A stretch of DNA of 64,000 bases, from NCBI RefSeq assembly GCF_014652835.1, contig NZ_BMZO01000007.1, positions 62,001 to 126,000 on the forward strand, read 5' to 3'. The position numbers and the translations under genes were made by a program. Numbering within the stretch: the first letter of the stretch is position 1; each line of letters begins with the position of its first letter. The DNA is from Limoniibacter endophyticus. Lineage in GTDB: Bacteria; Pseudomonadota; Alphaproteobacteria; Rhizobiales; Rhizobiaceae. The notes below the pieces were generated by a model. That model ran no database searches, was not told the DNA's origin, and was given only the letters and a program-made list of their open reading frames with translations. This document shows positions 23,221-32,886 of this stretch, piece after piece.

Positions 23221-26200
23221 CTAATTTGCGAGATCAGCCATGAGGCCCGCAGCAACAGTCATGCGCGACACGTTCAGATCACCCTCGATGAGCGACAGGA
23301 GACGGTCGCGAATAATGCTGGCGTGTGCGCCCTTGTCTTCCAGCCAACTTCCTACAGGATCTGCCCCAGCACCGTGGCGGCGTAAGGCAGCAACTGCTAT
23401 ACCGCGCCAAGCCTGGTTAATAAGATCGAGCGAACGCGCAAGAGCAAGTCCGTCATAATAGTCGGCTGGGCGAAGCATGCGCGCTGCATCCTCTATGCGG
23501 CCGATCGGGAAGAGGCCCGAAACATCGACATAGGCCTTCGCTGCAAGGGACAAGTCCGCATCCGCGCTTTCTGCAACCTTCTCGATGTCCGGGATCATTT
23601 GCTCGACCGGGAGAATGGCGAGGCGCTCGGCAAGTTCGGCAGGCGCTCCTGCTTTTACATAAGCGAAGCGTCTTTCCTCTAGCTTCTCCTTCATGAATTC
23701 TGGCATGAGCTGAACATTGTTCGCCAACGCTTCACGCCCTCTGCGCAAGCGCTCGATACGCTCGCCAAGCGGTCCGGTCGATGAATCATTCTTCAGGAAC
23801 CATGCGACAGCGGAATTCATGTGATCGGCAACAGTGGCGTAAAGCGCGAGCTGCGCCTTGCCTTCGATCTTGTTATCCAGCGCGTCGATCTGGGTATACA
23901 CTGCCCGCAGATCATATCCCTCGCGTACCAAGGTGAAGGCATGCACGATATCGGCTGCCGTCCGTCCGGTCTCTTCTTCCATACGATTCACGAAGGATGG
24001 CCCACCGCGATTGACCAGATCATTGACCAGGGTGGTCGTGATTATCTCGCGACGCAGCCGGTGACTTGCGATCTCCTCAGCGTAAATGCTGACCATTCCC
24101 TTTGGGAAATATTCTGTCAATTCCTGCGCGAAATAAACCTCATCCGGCACGTGGCTGGCGATCACGTCATTGAAGAGCACGATCTTGGCATAAGCGAGCA
24201 GAACACCGAGTTCGGCACGCGTTAACGCTTCGCCCTTGGCCTGACGTTCCTCGAGAGCGGTCTGCGAGGGCAGATTTTCCACTACCCTGTCCAGCAAGCC
24301 GCGATCCTCCAGCGCCTTCATGAAGCGCGCCTGGTTGGCGAGATCTGTGAGCCCGAGCTGATGTGTCATGGAGAGCGCCAGCGTCTGCTCGTAATTATTG
24401 GCGAGCACGAGCCGCGCAACCTCATCAGTCATCTGGGCCAGAAGCACGTTACGATCCTCGCGCGTCAGACGACCTGAGCGCATGGCCGAGGCAAGAGCGA
24501 TCTTGATATTGACCTCGACGTCGGAAGAGTTCACGCCTGCCGAATTGTCGATTGCGTCCGAATTGCAGCGCCCCCCATTCAGGCCAAACTGAATGCGTGC
24601 GAACTGGCTCATGCCCAGATTGGCACCCTCACCCACAACCTTGACCCGGAGGTCCGCAGCGGTAATGCGAACAGGATCATTGGAGCGGTCTCCAATATCC
24701 TGGTTGCTCTCGTGGGTTGCGCGAATATACGTGCCGATACCCCCGAACCAGAGAAGATCGGCTTTCGCCTTCAAGATCGCCTGAATGAGCTTCACCGGCG
24801 TAATCTCTCCCGCGGGGAGATCAAGTACAGCGGCTGCCTGCGGCGTCAGGGTAATGGACTTCTGGTTGCGGGGCACGATCATGCCGCCTTCCGAAAGCTT
24901 TGCCTTGTCGTAGTCCTGCCAGCTTGAGCGACCCAGCGCGTAGACACGAGTGCGCTCCTCGAACGAAACTTCCGGATCCGGCGTGGGATCGATGAATATA
25001 TCGCGGTGGTCAAAGGCCGCAATTAGCTTCGTGCAACGCGAAAGCAGCATGCCATTGCCGAACACGTCGCCCGACATATCGCCGACTCCAACGACGGTGA
25101 AAGGCTTCTTCTGGATATCATGATCCATTTCGCGGAAGTGGCGTTTGACTGCTTCCCACGCTCCACGAGCGGTGATGCCCATCTTCTTGTGGTCATAACC
25201 GGCAGAGCCGCCGGATGCGAAGGCATCGTCGAGCCAGAAATCGCGGCTTTGACTGATCCCGTTCGCAGTGTCGGAGAAAGTCGCGGTGCCTTTGTCGGCG
25301 GCAACGACGAAGTATGGATCATCACCATCATGACGCACGACATGCGCCGGCGCGATAACCTTGTCGCCATCGAGATTGTCGGTGATCGATAGCATTGACG
25401 AGATGAAATTGATGTAGGCTTGGCGTCCGGCTTCAAATATCGCGTCGCGGTTGCCCCCGACAGGCAGCTGCTTAGGGTAGAAACCGCCTTTTGCGCCGAC
25501 AGGCACGATCACAGCGTTCTTGACCTGCTGCGCCTTTACGAGGCCGAGTACTTCCGTACGGTAGTCCTGGGCGCGATCCGACCAGCGAAGACCTCCGCGT
25601 GCGACAGGTCCAAAGCGCAGGTGCACGCCTTCCAATTCGGCGCCGTAGACGAAAATTTCGCGCCAGGGCTTTGGGTCCGGCAAACCGTCGATTGAATGCG
25701 GGTCGAGCTTGAAGGCAAGCGAGATTCCCTGTTTCGTCGCTGACGGCATGAAATAATTGGTACGCAGAGTTGCTTCGATCAAATTGAGAAGCCGGCGAAT
25801 GATCGTGTCGTCATCAATATTGGGGACGGCATTAAGTGCCGACTTGATGCCCGCCTTGGTTTGGCGAACTGCTTCATCGCGATCACTTTCGAAGGCAGGA
25901 TCAAGACGCGACGCGAAAACATTAAAAAGCGCACGGACAATGTCCGGGTACCGGTTCAGCGCAGCGGCAATGTAATCCTGACTTTGCGGAATACCGACCT
26001 GCTGGAGATAGCGACCATAAGCCCGAATAACCACGATTTCGCCTGTCTTGAGTGCCGCGCTCTGGGCAAGGCCATTATAGGCATCATTATCGATGATTCC
26101 GTTCCAGGCTGCGAGAAAGACATCTTCGAAAAGCTCGCCCTCATCGCTGAGATCAATCGCCGCGCCGTCTCCATTCTCAACGTCCATATCATGCAGATAG

Positions 26201-27966
26201 ACGGTATTGCCGTCGTCGAGTTCGATTTCGAAAGTTCGCTCGGCAATGACCTTGAAGCCCATATTTTCAAGTAACGGGACGCGGCGTGACAAGGCAACCG
26301 GCTCGCCAAAGTGGTAAATCTTCAGGCCAGCCTCTTGTGGCTGAGCGTGCGGGCGCCGGTAATAATCGATAGCAATGGGACTTCCCGCCGAAACCCGTTT
26401 CAGAACGGCCGCATCCCGCAGCGCATCGTCGGCTCCGAAGAATTCCCGATATCCTTGAGGGAATTTCAGTGCCAGGGAAACAATGTCCCTCGGAACATCC
26501 GTTTCCGTCGCACGGCTGATGATCATATCGCTCCAGACACGAATGATCTGACGAATGCCATCTTCCATAAGTCTTTCATCCGGATGCGGAAGCGCATCGC
26601 CGCGGTTGCGACCTATGATGAAATGTACGCGCGTTAGCGAACCTTCTGGGAAAGCCGGATAATATGCCGATACACGACCGTTGAACTGATATTTCAGAAA
26701 TTCGCCGATCTTTTCACGAACGCCCGTATCGTAGCGGTCACGCGGGACGAAGACGATGACGGAGGCAAAACGATCAAACTGGTCAATGCGCATCAAGACG
26801 CGGACGCGCGGACGCTCCCCAAGCGCCAGAATGGCTTCGGCATGTCTCTGAAGCACGGGCACCGTAGTCTGGAACAACTCGTCGCGCGGATAACTCTCCA
26901 GAACATTGAGAAGTGCCTTGCCCGAATGGTCATGACGACTATAGCCGAGCTTCGCAATTACAGCTTCCACCTTTGAGCGAACGTAGGGAATGTGGAAGAC
27001 TGAGCGGGTATAGGCCGTGGAAGTGAAGAGACCGACGATGCGTAGTTCGCCTGAAAGCTTGCCAGCCTCATCGAATGTCTTGACGCCAACGTAGTCCATA
27101 TAGGCGCGCCGATGGACGACGGACTTGGCGTTCGCCTTCGTGACGATCAATGGCTGCGGACCATGAAGGAAGGCTCTGATTTCAGGTGTCGTGGTGACGG
27201 GTTCAGCACCACGGCGCAGAACGCGAACATCGTCATCTGCAAGAATGCCGAGTCCCTTTCCGTCCACGAGCTCGAGATTACCGCTTTCCTCCTCGCCGAC
27301 ATAACGGAACCGACGCATGCCGAGGAAAGTGAAATTGTCCTGGGAAAGCCACTCTAGGAACGAGATCGCCTCGTCGAGTTTCGTCTTGGCGAGCGGGGTC
27401 TTGCCCTCGCGCAGAGAGCCGGTAACCCGCGACAACTCGGTGAGCATGGGCTGCCAGTCGCGAACGGCTGCATGAACATAATCCAGAATCTTGAGAAGCG
27501 CCGTTTCAAGGGCCTTTGCAGACGCGTCAGACATCGCCGGCACATGAATCTGGATGACGCTGAGCTTCTTTGCGGCTTCGGGAACACGTTGATCGGCCTC
27601 GCCGATAAGCTGACACTTCCCCGCATCCCGGCTTACCAGAAGTACAGGGTGAGAAACAAAATATGGTTCCCCAAGCTGTTCACTGATCTCGCCCAAAACG
27701 GAATCGAAGAGAAACGGCATATTGTCGTTGACGATCGTGATGGCCGACACCGGATGCGCGCCACGCAAAAACTCGGATTTGGTTTCGATCCGCACGATGC
27801 TCGCACCTTCGGAGTGGTCGGCAATAGCCGCCGAACCCGTGGCGACGATCTCACGCAAGGTCGCGGGATCGTAAGCCGCGACATCTTCTTCCGGCGCACG
27901 CGCGAGAATGAGATCGATCAAAGACTGCTGTTTCTGTGCGGTGGTTGCTGCGGTTTCGTTCAACAC
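23221..27966 (-). CDS. NAD-specific glutamate dehydrogenase, large (180-kDa) type
   Basis: Oxidises glutamate to 2-oxoglutarate and ammonium with NAD+, mainly for glutamate catabolism. The protein is 1581 residues from the GTG at 27966 (LNETAATTAQ), chosen because GAGAGGA lies just upstream; the frame extends 17 codons further. A long N-terminal regulatory region with ACT-like folds is followed by the catalytic domain (about 800-1200) with VPVGAKGGFYPK, GVGDMSGDVFGNGML and the NAD-binding region, then a long helical C-terminal domain. Length matches the large GDH class of Pseudomonas, Caulobacter and Brucella. It stands alone between two terminators. Confidence 0.96.
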   Translation of the reverse strand: MLNETAATTAQKQQSLIDLILARAPEEDVAAYDPATLREIVATGSAAIADHSEGASIVRIETKSEFLRGAHPVSAITIVNDNMPFLFDSVLGEISEQLGEPYFVSHPVLLVSRDAGKCQLIGEADQRVPEAAKKLSVIQIHVPAMSDASAKALETALLKILDYVHAAVRDWQPMLTELSRVTGSLREGKTPLAKTKLDEAISFLEWLSQDNFTFLGMRRFRYVGEEESGNLELVDGKGLGILADDDVRVLRRGAEPVTTTPEIRAFLHGPQPLIVTKANAKSVVHRRAYMDYVGVKTFDEAGKLSGELRIVGLFTSTAYTRSVFHIPYVRSKVEAVIAKLGYSRHDHSGKALLNVLESYPRDELFQTTVPVLQRHAEAILALGERPRVRVLMRIDQFDRFASVIVFVPRDRYDTGVREKIGEFLKYQFNGRVSAYYPAFPEGSLTRVHFIIGRNRGDALPHPDERLMEDGIRQIIRVWSDMIISRATETDVPRDIVSLALKFPQGYREFFGADDALRDAAVLKRVSAGSPIAIDYYRRPHAQPQEAGLKIYHFGEPVALSRRVPLLENMGFKVIAERTFEIELDDGNTVYLHDMDVENGDGAAIDLSDEGELFEDVFLAAWNGIIDNDAYNGLAQSAALKTGEIVVIRAYGRYLQQVGIPQSQDYIAAALNRYPDIVRALFNVFASRLDPAFESDRDEAVRQTKAGIKSALNAVPNIDDDTIIRRLLNLIEATLRTNYFMPSATKQGISLAFKLDPHSIDGLPDPKPWREIFVYGAELEGVHLRFGPVARGGLRWSDRAQDYRTEVLGLVKAQQVKNAVIVPVGAKGGFYPKQLPVGGNRDAIFEAGRQAYINFISSMLSITDNLDGDKVIAPAHVVRHDGDDPYFVVAADKGTATFSDTANGISQSRDFWLDDAFASGGSAGYDHKKMGITARGAWEAVKRHFREMDHDIQKKPFTVVGVGDMSGDVFGNGMLLSRCTKLIAAFDHRDIFIDPTPDPEVSFEERTRVYALGRSSWQDYDKAKLSEGGMIVPRNQKSITLTPQAAAVLDLPAGEITPVKLIQAILKAKADLLWFGGIGTYIRATHESNQDIGDRSNDPVRITAADLRVKVVGEGANLGMSQFARIQFGLNGGRCNSDAIDNSAGVNSSDVEVNIKIALASAMRSGRLTREDRNVLLAQMTDEVARLVLANNYEQTLALSMTHQLGLTDLANQARFMKALEDRGLLDRVVENLPSQTALEERQAKGEALTRAELGVLLAYAKIVLFNDVIASHVPDEVYFAQELTEYFPKGMVSIYAEEIASHRLRREIITTTLVNDLVNRGGPSFVNRMEEETGRTAADIVHAFTLVREGYDLRAVYTQIDALDNKIEGKAQLALYATVADHMNSAVAWFLKNDSSTGPLGERIERLRRGREALANNVQLMPEFMKEKLEERRFAYVKAGAPAELAERLAILPVEQMIPDIEKVAESADADLSLAAKAYVDVSGLFPIGRIEDAARMLRPADYYDGLALARSLDLINQAWRGIAVAALRRHGAGADPVGSWLEDKGAHASIIRDRLLSLIEGDLNVSRMTVAAGLMADLAN

Positions 27967-28233
27967 GCTATCCTCTCGTCGCCATGTCTGCCGCCTCCCG
28001 GCTCGTTCCATCTGCAAATGAGAATCTCAGCGCAGTGGACGACACTGGATTACTACAAACTTTTACGACGAAAATGAAACGCGGAATGAAATCAGATCGA
28101 AAATGAAAAGAAAAACTGCTGCCAGCGTTCTTCACGGTCGGTTATAGCGAAATCCGGTTGTGAAAAACAATTTTCCACCGCTGCGTAGCGCCCGTTGATG
28201 ACCAGGCACCACTTTTTGCCACTCTGCTACAAA
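27967..28233 (-). promoter_or_regulatory. Upstream region of NAD-GDH
   Basis: About 265 bases between the typA terminator and the NAD-GDH start, AT-rich in 28020-28200. It should hold the NAD-GDH promoter. I found no convincing consensus boxes or palindromic operator and no small ORF worth calling. Confidence 0.35.
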
Positions 28234-28265
28234 AAAATGCGCCGCTCTTTCGAACGACGCATTTT
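28234..28265 (-). terminator. typA terminator with GAAA tetraloop
   Basis: On the minus strand a 14-bp stem (28252-28265 with 28234-28247) closes a GAAA loop and is followed by a run of seven T. Two positions are G-U pairs only on the minus-strand RNA, where the plus strand would have C-A mismatches, so it is directional for typA, whose stop is 20 bases upstream. Confidence 0.92.
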
Positions 28266-28284
28266 GCATTTCATGCTAACCGGC

Positions 28285-30117
28285 CTAAGCCAGTTCGACC
28301 TTCTTCTTTTCAAAGCGCTTGCGATCATTCGGGTCGAGATAGCGCTTGCGCAGGCGAATCGACTTCGGCGTAACCTCGACCAGTTCGTCGTCCTGGATCC
28401 AGGAAAGCGCACGATCGAGCGTCATTCGGATAGGTGGTGTCAGCTTCACGGCTTCATCCTTGCCGGCGGCACGGATGTTGGTGAGCTTCTTGCCCTTCAG
28501 CACATTGACCTCGAGATCATTATCACGGCTGTGAATGCCGATAATCATGCCCTGGTAGACCTTGGTTGCCGGATCAATGATCATCGGACCGCGATCTTCA
28601 AGATTGAAGAGCGCGTATGCAACAGCCTCGCCAAGGTCATTCGAGATCAGTACACCGTTGGTGCGACCGGGCAGCGGCCCCTTATACGGCTGGTAGGAGT
28701 GGAACAGGCGGTTCATGATGGCCGTTCCGCGCGTATCAGTCAGAAGTTCGGATTGATAGCCGATCAGGCCACGGGTCGGAGCGTGGAAGACAAGACGCTG
28801 ACGGTTGCCGCCGGAGGGACGCAGCTCCGTCATCTCAGCCTTACGCTCCGACATCTTCTGCACGACGATGCCCGCATGCTCTTCATCAACGTCGATGACG
28901 ACTTCTTCGATCGGCTCAAGCGTTTCGCCGGTCGTCTCGTCCTTTTGCATGACGACACGGGGACGCGAAACTGCGACTTCGAAGCCTTCACGACGCATGG
29001 TTTCAATCAAAACGGCGAGCTGCAATTCACCGCGACCAGAAACGAAGAAGGAGTCCTTGTCTTCCGATTCTTCGATCTTCAGCGCAACATTGCCTTCGGC
29101 TTCCTTGAGCAGGCGATCACGGATGACGCGGCTCGTCACCTTGTCGCCTTCGGTACCTGCATAGGGGCTGTCATTGACGATGAAGGACATGGTGACGGTC
29201 GGGGGATCGATCGGCTGTGCGAGCAGAGGCTCGGTGACCTGCGGATCACAGAACGTATCCGCGACGGTACCCTTCGACAGACCGGCGATCGCAACAATAT
29301 CGCCCGCTTCGGCATAATCCAGCGGTACGCGCTCAAGGCCCCGGAAAGCCAGAATTTTGGATATACGGCCGTTCTCGACGAGACTGCCTTCGCCGTTCAA
29401 CACCTTGACCGGTTGGTTCGGCTTGATTGAACCGGACTGGATGCGACCAGTGATGATGCGGCCCAGGAACGGGTTGGATTCCAGAATCGTGCCTATCATC
29501 TTGAACGGCTCATCCTTGGAAGCCGTGTCCGGCTCAGGAACGTGCTTGACGATCAGATCAAACAGCGGCTCGAGACCCTTGTCCTGCGGACCTGTCGGCG
29601 CTTCCGCCATCCAGCCGCCACGACCCGAACCATAGAGAACCGGGAAGTCGAGCTGTTCTTCGGTAGCGTCGAGGGCAACGAAAAGATCAAAGATTTCGTT
29701 CAGGACTTCCTGGTGGCGCTCGTCAGCGCGGTCAATCTTGTTGATGGCGACGATTGGTTTTAGACCAACCTTGAGCGCCTTGCCCAGCACGAACTTGGTC
29801 TGCGGCATCGGGCCTTCCGACGCATCGACCAGAATGACTGCACCATCCACCATATTGAGGATTCGCTCGACCTCACCGCCGAAATCGGCGTGGCCTGGAG
29901 TATCGACAATATTAATGCGAATGTCCTTCCATTCTACCGAAGTAGCCTTCGCCAGAATGGTAATGCCACGTTCTCTTTCGAGATCATTGGAGTCCATCGC
30001 ACGCTCTTCGGTGCGCTGGTTTTCGCGGAACGTGCCGGATTGTTCGAGCAGCTTGTCGACCAGGGTCGTCTTGCCGTGGTCAACGTGCGCGATGATCGCG
30101 ATATTGCGAAGTTTCAT
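28285..30117 (-). CDS. typA: Ribosome-associated GTPase TypA/BipA
   Basis: Translational GTPase of the EF-G family that helps 50S assembly and stress growth. The 610-residue product has G1 AHVDHGKT at 10-17, the RGITI switch, G3 DTPGH and G4 NKID, followed by the EF-G-like domains II, III and V and the TypA-specific C-terminal domain (ending RKRYLDPNDRKRFEKKKVEL). The ATG at 30117 gives the family N-terminus MKLRNIAIIAHVDHGKTTL. Monocistronic with its own terminator. Confidence 0.97.
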   Translation of the reverse strand: MKLRNIAIIAHVDHGKTTLVDKLLEQSGTFRENQRTEERAMDSNDLERERGITILAKATSVEWKDIRINIVDTPGHADFGGEVERILNMVDGAVILVDASEGPMPQTKFVLGKALKVGLKPIVAINKIDRADERHQEVLNEIFDLFVALDATEEQLDFPVLYGSGRGGWMAEAPTGPQDKGLEPLFDLIVKHVPEPDTASKDEPFKMIGTILESNPFLGRIITGRIQSGSIKPNQPVKVLNGEGSLVENGRISKILAFRGLERVPLDYAEAGDIVAIAGLSKGTVADTFCDPQVTEPLLAQPIDPPTVTMSFIVNDSPYAGTEGDKVTSRVIRDRLLKEAEGNVALKIEESEDKDSFFVSGRGELQLAVLIETMRREGFEVAVSRPRVVMQKDETTGETLEPIEEVVIDVDEEHAGIVVQKMSERKAEMTELRPSGGNRQRLVFHAPTRGLIGYQSELLTDTRGTAIMNRLFHSYQPYKGPLPGRTNGVLISNDLGEAVAYALFNLEDRGPMIIDPATKVYQGMIIGIHSRDNDLEVNVLKGKKLTNIRAAGKDEAVKLTPPIRMTLDRALSWIQDDELVEVTPKSIRLRKRYLDPNDRKRFEKKKVELA

Positions 30118-30265
30118 AACGAAAGAGGCCTTTTGTTTGGAGACACGGTTCGGACCGTCCTCGACGCGCCCAATCGTAGTTGCGCGCGCTCATAACCTGT
30201 TTTCGCTCCAAAAGGAAGGGGCGTTAAGGCAATGCTATCCGGCAAAAACGGCGCAACTACGCCAT

Positions 30266-32299
30266 TCAGGCCAGTCCACGTTTTTTTACGACTGCTTCCG
30301 GTGACGGCATTTTGCCTCGAAATGCACGATAAAGGGCTTCGGGGTCCTGCGTATCTCCGGCGGCATAGACGCATTCCTTGAGCTTATGCGCCGTTTCGGG
30401 ATCGAAGGGATCTCCGGTCTCTTCGAATGCAGCAAACGCATCGGCATCAAGCACTTCCGACCACATATATGAATAGTAGCCAGCACTATAACCGTCGCCC
30501 GCGAATATATGCAAAAATTGCGGGGAACGATGTCGCATGGCAATCGTCTTCGGCATGTCGAGTTTTGCAAGAGTCTCTGCTTCGAATATCTTCGGGTCGG
30601 ACGGAGCAGCACCGAGTGTATGATATGCCATGTCTACCAGCGCCGATGCCGTGAACTCAACAGCGTCGAACCCCGCATTTGCGCTATGCGCAGCTTTGAG
30701 CTTTTCGATCAACACCGCCGGTATGGGCTCGTTCGTCTTGTAATGCCGCGCGTGCTTGGTCATCACCTCCGGCACCATTAACCAGTGCTCATAAAGTTGC
30801 GATGGAAGCTCGACAAAATCCCTCGACACCGCAGTGCCCGCGAGACTTGGCCATTTGGCTTTGGTCAAGAGACCATGCAGGGCATGACCAAACTCGTGAA
30901 ACAGAGTCCGTGCTTCATCAAGCGAAAGGAGTGCTGTCTTACCCTTCGAGGGCTTGGAGAAGTTCATCACATTGTAGATGATGGGCTTCTGGCCGTTATC
31001 GAGACCATGCGCACTTCGCAACGCACTCATCCACGCGCCGGAACGCTTGGAAGCACGCGCATAATAATCGGCCAGGAACAACCCGATTTCCGCGCCGCTT
31101 TCGTCCATGACGCGAAAAGCGCGTACGTCCTCATGCCACCCCCGGACGTCAGGCAGGGCCTCGAAGGAGAGGCCGAACAGGCGACTCGCAACATCGAAAG
31201 AAGCCTCGATAACACGGTCGAGTGAAAAATAGGCTTTCAGCGCATTCTCATCAAACTGGTAGTTTTTCTCGCGGTTACGTTCGGCATAGAAGCGCCAATC
31301 CCACCCTTCCAGCGGTTCGTTCTCGCCAGCGTCGGCGGCGATCTCTGCCAGCACCGCCTCCTCGGCGCGAGCCTTGTTCAGAGCTTTTTGCCAGACGGGC
31401 ATCAGCAATTCCATCACGGTCTGGGGAGTTTTTGCCATCGTGTTGTCGAGCTTGAAGGCAGCAAAATTCTCGTATCCGAGCAGCTTTGCCTTTTCGGCGC
31501 GCAAGGCGAGCATCTCTTGTATCAGCGGCCAGTTCTGCTTCTCTCCGCGCGAGATAAAGGCCCGGAATACCTTTTCGCGTAGATCGCGTCGCGCCGAGTG
31601 GCTCAAAAAGCCTTCCGCGACCGAACGCGACAGCGTGACTACAAAATCACCGTTTCCCTCGCGCGACTGCGCCGCCTCCACCAAACCATCGATAAGGGGT
31701 TCCGGCAGTCCGACAAGGTCATCCTTCGTCAATGCAAGCGACCAGCCGCTTTCGTCGGCGAGTACATTTTGTCCGAACGCGGCGCCAAGCGACGCCAGGC
31801 AACTGTTTATCTCGGCAAAACGATCGCGAGCCGCACCTTCAAGCTTAGCGCCGGAACGCATGAACCCTTTCCAGCTCTTTTCCAGTGCGCGGTTCGTTTC
31901 ATCATCAAGACCGATCTGGCTTCGACGCGCATAGAGGTCATCAATTCGCGCAAAAAGCTTTTGGTTCAGTGCGATCGCCGAATAATGGCGTGAAAGCTTC
32001 GGCGCCAGATCGCGTTCGGTGGCCTGGATCGTCGGATTGGTATGCGCGCCCGCTCGCATCCAAAAGATTGACGAAACGCGTGACAGCGCCTCACCCGAGA
32101 GCTCCAGCGCCTTCAACGTGTTCTCAATCGTCGGAATTTCATCAGAATTCGCAATGGCATCGATTTCTGTGCGATGCGCCGAAAGCGCCAGCTCGAAAAC
32201 GTCGAGAAACACGTCGTCGTTGATCCGATCAAAATCTGGCAGCCCATGCGGCGCGCTCCAGTTGACGAGCGGATGACGGTCAAGATCAATTGTCGACAT
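30266..32299 (-). CDS. M3 family metallopeptidase (oligopeptidase A / Dcp type)
   Basis: Cytoplasmic zinc peptidase that degrades oligopeptides, including cleaved signal peptides. The 677-residue product from MSTIDLDRHP (32299) has HEFGH at 468-472 in LFHEFGHALHG, the typical helical N-terminal half and the tail GDGYSAGYYSYMWSEVLD near the C-terminus. The Phe-Gly-His context fits the M3A family; oligopeptidase A and dipeptidyl carboxypeptidase are not separable here. It is divergent from the marR gene. Confidence 0.93.
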   Translation of the reverse strand: MSTIDLDRHPLVNWSAPHGLPDFDRINDDVFLDVFELALSAHRTEIDAIANSDEIPTIENTLKALELSGEALSRVSSIFWMRAGAHTNPTIQATERDLAPKLSRHYSAIALNQKLFARIDDLYARRSQIGLDDETNRALEKSWKGFMRSGAKLEGAARDRFAEINSCLASLGAAFGQNVLADESGWSLALTKDDLVGLPEPLIDGLVEAAQSREGNGDFVVTLSRSVAEGFLSHSARRDLREKVFRAFISRGEKQNWPLIQEMLALRAEKAKLLGYENFAAFKLDNTMAKTPQTVMELLMPVWQKALNKARAEEAVLAEIAADAGENEPLEGWDWRFYAERNREKNYQFDENALKAYFSLDRVIEASFDVASRLFGLSFEALPDVRGWHEDVRAFRVMDESGAEIGLFLADYYARASKRSGAWMSALRSAHGLDNGQKPIIYNVMNFSKPSKGKTALLSLDEARTLFHEFGHALHGLLTKAKWPSLAGTAVSRDFVELPSQLYEHWLMVPEVMTKHARHYKTNEPIPAVLIEKLKAAHSANAGFDAVEFTASALVDMAYHTLGAAPSDPKIFEAETLAKLDMPKTIAMRHRSPQFLHIFAGDGYSAGYYSYMWSEVLDADAFAAFEETGDPFDPETAHKLKECVYAAGDTQDPEALYRAFRGKMPSPEAVVKKRGLA

Positions 32300-32404
32300 G
32301 GGAGCTTTCCGGAAAATCGGGATCAATAGTGTTACCAGAACACTTAGAGCTGGCTCCTCCGTCCTGCAAGATAGTTGACCGGATTTCAGACGCGCTGTAC
32401 TAGC

Positions 32405-32415
32405 CTTATAATAAG
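32405..32415 (+). promoter_or_regulatory. Palindrome containing a TATAAT box before marR
   Basis: CTTAT-A-ATAAG is an 11-base palindrome 22 bases upstream of the marR ATG, and its core is a perfect TATAAT (32407-32412). No good -35 is seen at 16-18 bases; TTGACC lies 26 bases away. It is a natural candidate for MarR self-repression through promoter blocking. This role is inference. Confidence 0.45.
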
Positions 32416-32436
32416 TATCTCTTACGAAAGCCCCAC

Positions 32437-32886
32437 ATGAACAAGACCGTAAATACCGACAGCATCGGCTTTGTCATATCCGATGTCGCCCGCCTGATGC
32501 GTACAGCTTTCGAGCGCGAGGTTGCTGACGCCGGCTTCGGGTTGACGAAGGGCGAAGCACGGACGCTTGTTCACGCCGCGCGCGCCGGCTCGGTACGTCA
32601 GAACGTGCTTGCCGAGCGCATGTCTCTGGAGCCTATGACGCTCTGCGCCTATCTCGATCGTCTTGAAGCGCGCGGCCTCATCACGCGCAGCGTCGATCCG
32701 GACGATCGCCGCGCCAAGCGCGTCGAATTGACCAATGCGGCCGAAGAAGTGCTTAGGCGCACGCGGAAAGTCTCGGACATTTTACGCATCACTGCCTCTA
32801 AAGGCTTCACGCCCGAGGAGTGGGACGATTTTTTCGAAAAAATGAAGCGGGTGCGCGATAATTTCTGCGAAAAGAAGAGCACATAA
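32437..32886 (+). CDS. MarR family transcriptional regulator
   Basis: A 149-residue winged-helix repressor of the MarR family. The recognition helix region is SVRQNVLAERMSLEPMTLCAYLDRL (split here into SVRQNVLAERM and following), and the wing is RSVDPDDRRAKRVELT, both at about residues 50-100. Its stop overlaps the ATG of the next gene by one base (TAATG), so it is translationally coupled to the Bcr/CflA-type exporter, the classical arrangement of a drug- or metabolite-sensing repressor and its pump. The ligand is unknown. Confidence 0.92.
   Translation: MNKTVNTDSIGFVISDVARLMRTAFEREVADAGFGLTKGEARTLVHAARAGSVRQNVLAERMSLEPMTLCAYLDRLEARGLITRSVDPDDRRAKRVELTNAAEEVLRRTRKVSDILRITASKGFTPEEWDDFFEKMKRVRDNFCEKKST

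Noticed and set aside
28195-29430. 411-codon plus-strand ORF
   Set aside because: Runs opposite typA and its terminator; typA is certain and the antisense product has no recognisable domain.
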